A stretch of DNA of 22,155 nucleotides from JAJISK01 sp046759865. GTDB lineage: Archaea; Thermoplasmatota; Thermoplasmata; RBG-16-68-12; JAJISG01. A model generated the notes under the pieces. It was not told where the DNA came from. It saw only the letters and a program-made list of their open reading frames with translations, and ran no database searches. A program made the position numbers and the translations under genes. Positions 21,180 through 22,155 of the stretch are shown here, piece by piece. The stretch spans positions 1-22,155 of the forward strand of contig JBHIDB010000013.1 of assembly GCA_046759865.1 (NCBI GenBank), given 5' to 3'. Every line of letters begins with the position of its first letter. Positions within the stretch are counted from its first letter, which is position 1.

Positions 21180-22155
21180 ATGCGGGCCGTCGTGCTCGCC
21201 GCGGGACAGGGTCTGCGCCTGCGGCCGGAAGGAGATCGCGCTAAGGTGCTCCATCCCCTGCTGGGCCTCGCCTTCCTCGATCGTGTGATTCTCACGGCGA
21301 AGGAGGCGGGCGTCACGGAGTTCGTCCTCGTCACGGGGTATCTTGGGGGGGAGGTGGAGGCCTATGCAGGCGACGGCTCCCGATGGGGCGTTCGAGTCAC
21401 TTGTGTGCGAAACGAGGTCTGGGAGAAGGGCAACGGGACAAGTCTCCTAGCCGCCCGTCCTCACGTAGAGGACGCCCCCTTTCTCGTGCTGATGGGGGAC
21501 CACATTTTCGATCCGGCCGTGCTTCGGTCGCTTCTCTCGGCACAGCTGGAGCCTCCTGTGGTCGCGGTGGACTCTCGGGTCGACTTCATCCCCGATCTGG
21601 AGGAGGCGATGAAGATTCGACTCGACCTCGACCGAGTTGCTGCACTGGGGCGTGACCTCCCCGACTTTGACGCCGTGGATTCCGGCATCTTCCTGGTCGA
21701 CCGTTCCATCTTCCCCGTGTTGGAGGAGACGACTGCGGCGGGGGAGGGGGAGCTGTCTGACGCTATGGGGGCCTTGGCGGACAAGGCACCGCTCCAGGCA
21801 TGGAGGATTCCCCCGACCTGGTGGTTCGACCTCGATACCCCGGAGATGGTAGGACGGGCGGAGAATACGCTTCTCCGCAATCTCGCCAAAAAGGAGGACG
21901 GACCCGTGGCCCGCTACCTCAACCGGCCCCTTTCCCGACGCATCTCGCGTCGTGTAGTGAACTGGCCCTTGACCCCAGACCACTGGACCATCCTCTCCTT
22001 TTCCGCCGCCGTGGCCGGGTCCCTCTTCCTGGCGGTAGGCCCTCTGGTGGGCTTCGTCGTGGGCGGTCTCCTCGCTCAGTTCGCCTCCATCCTGGATGGA
22101 ACGGACGGCGAGGTTGCCAGACTCCGTCTTACAGCGTCCGCCCGCGGGGGATGGT
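21180..22155 (+). CDS. Bifunctional inositol-1-phosphate cytidylyltransferase / CDP-alcohol phosphotransferase (DIPP-synthase-like), 3' end outside window
   Basis: The visible 325 residues begin at the ATG at 21180. The N-terminal nucleotidyltransferase domain (about 1-235) has VVLAAGQGLRLRP, AKVLHPLLG, NEVWEKGNGTSLLAA and the metal-site region LVLMGDHIFDP. A basic linker leads to a CDP-alcohol phosphotransferase domain with two hydrophobic helices. Its catalytic signature begins as DxxDGxxAR (D306, D309, G310, A313, R314), cut by the window edge. This order matches IPCT/DIPPS of Archaeoglobus fulgidus. There the first domain makes CDP-inositol from inositol-1-phosphate and CTP, and the second, in the membrane, condenses it with another inositol-1-phosphate to a phosphorylated di-myo-inositol phosphate. 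The upstream gene supplies inositol-1-phosphate. Another acceptor alcohol is possible. Confidence 0.9.
   Translation, partial: MRAVVLAAGQGLRLRPEGDRAKVLHPLLGLAFLDRVILTAKEAGVTEFVLVTGYLGGEVEAYAGDGSRWGVRVTCVRNEVWEKGNGTSLLAARPHVEDAPFLVLMGDHIFDPAVLRSLLSAQLEPPVVAVDSRVDFIPDLEEAMKIRLDLDRVAALGRDLPDFDAVDSGIFLVDRSIFPVLEETTAAGEGELSDAMGALADKAPLQAWRIPPTWWFDLDTPEMVGRAENTLLRNLAKKEDGPVARYLNRPLSRRISRRVVNWPLTPDHWTILSFSAAVAGSLFLAVGPLVGFVVGGLLAQFASILDGTDGEVARLRLTASARGGW

Overview
The window looks like a GC-rich euryarchaeal chromosome, most likely from the Thermoplasmatota (inference). The archaeal signs are TATA-type promoters 25-40 nt upstream of starts, several of them leaderless, frequent GTG/TTG starts, an archaeal secretion-type ATPase, two single-domain KaiC-like RecA ATPases, a DUF835-type domain, many zinc-ribbon proteins, and a myo-inositol-1-phosphate synthase beside a fused IPCT/DIPPS-type gene. 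No rRNA, tRNA, CRISPR array or insertion sequence was recognised.

Layout. (1) 1-1167: the 3' end of a GspE/FlaI-type secretion ATPase, then a repeat-bearing 715-bp stretch holding a small minus-strand gene with a Cas2/PaaX-like ferredoxin-fold pattern. (2) 1168-7290, minus strand: a giant secreted or anchored protein with cytoplasmic zinc ribbons, a coiled-coil protein with two zinc ribbons and a Lys/Arg-rich tail, and a KaiC-like ATPase. (3) 7291-7631: a divergent control region with a 26-bp exact direct repeat and a perfect 9-5-9 palindrome. (4) 7632-11273: a triple zinc-ribbon helical protein on the plus strand, convergent with a 688-residue protein that joins a bacterial DnaA-type AAA+ ATPase domain to a C-terminal DUF835-like domain. 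(5) 11451-15162: phosphoglycerate kinase, a second KaiC-like ATPase, a four-helix membrane protein and a long coiled-coil protein. (6) 15316-19542: a membrane-anchored Asp-box beta-propeller protein and a two-gene ABC exporter operon. (7) 19897-22155: myo-inositol-1-phosphate synthase and the N-terminal part of an inositol-phosphate cytidylyltransferase/CDP-alcohol phosphotransferase fusion.

The most unusual part is 1168-15162. It repeatedly combines zinc ribbons, coiled coils, Lys/Arg-rich tails and KaiC-like or DnaA-like ATPases. Two of the zinc-ribbon genes share the same promoter decamer at exactly the same distance from their starts, and a 26-bp repeat lies on both sides of the divergent control region. 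I infer a co-regulated ATPase/scaffold network of unknown function, perhaps linked to envelope or signalling processes. The inositol pair at the right end is a recognisable pathway: glucose-6-phosphate to inositol-1-phosphate, to CDP-inositol, to di-myo-inositol phosphate or a related phosphodiester.
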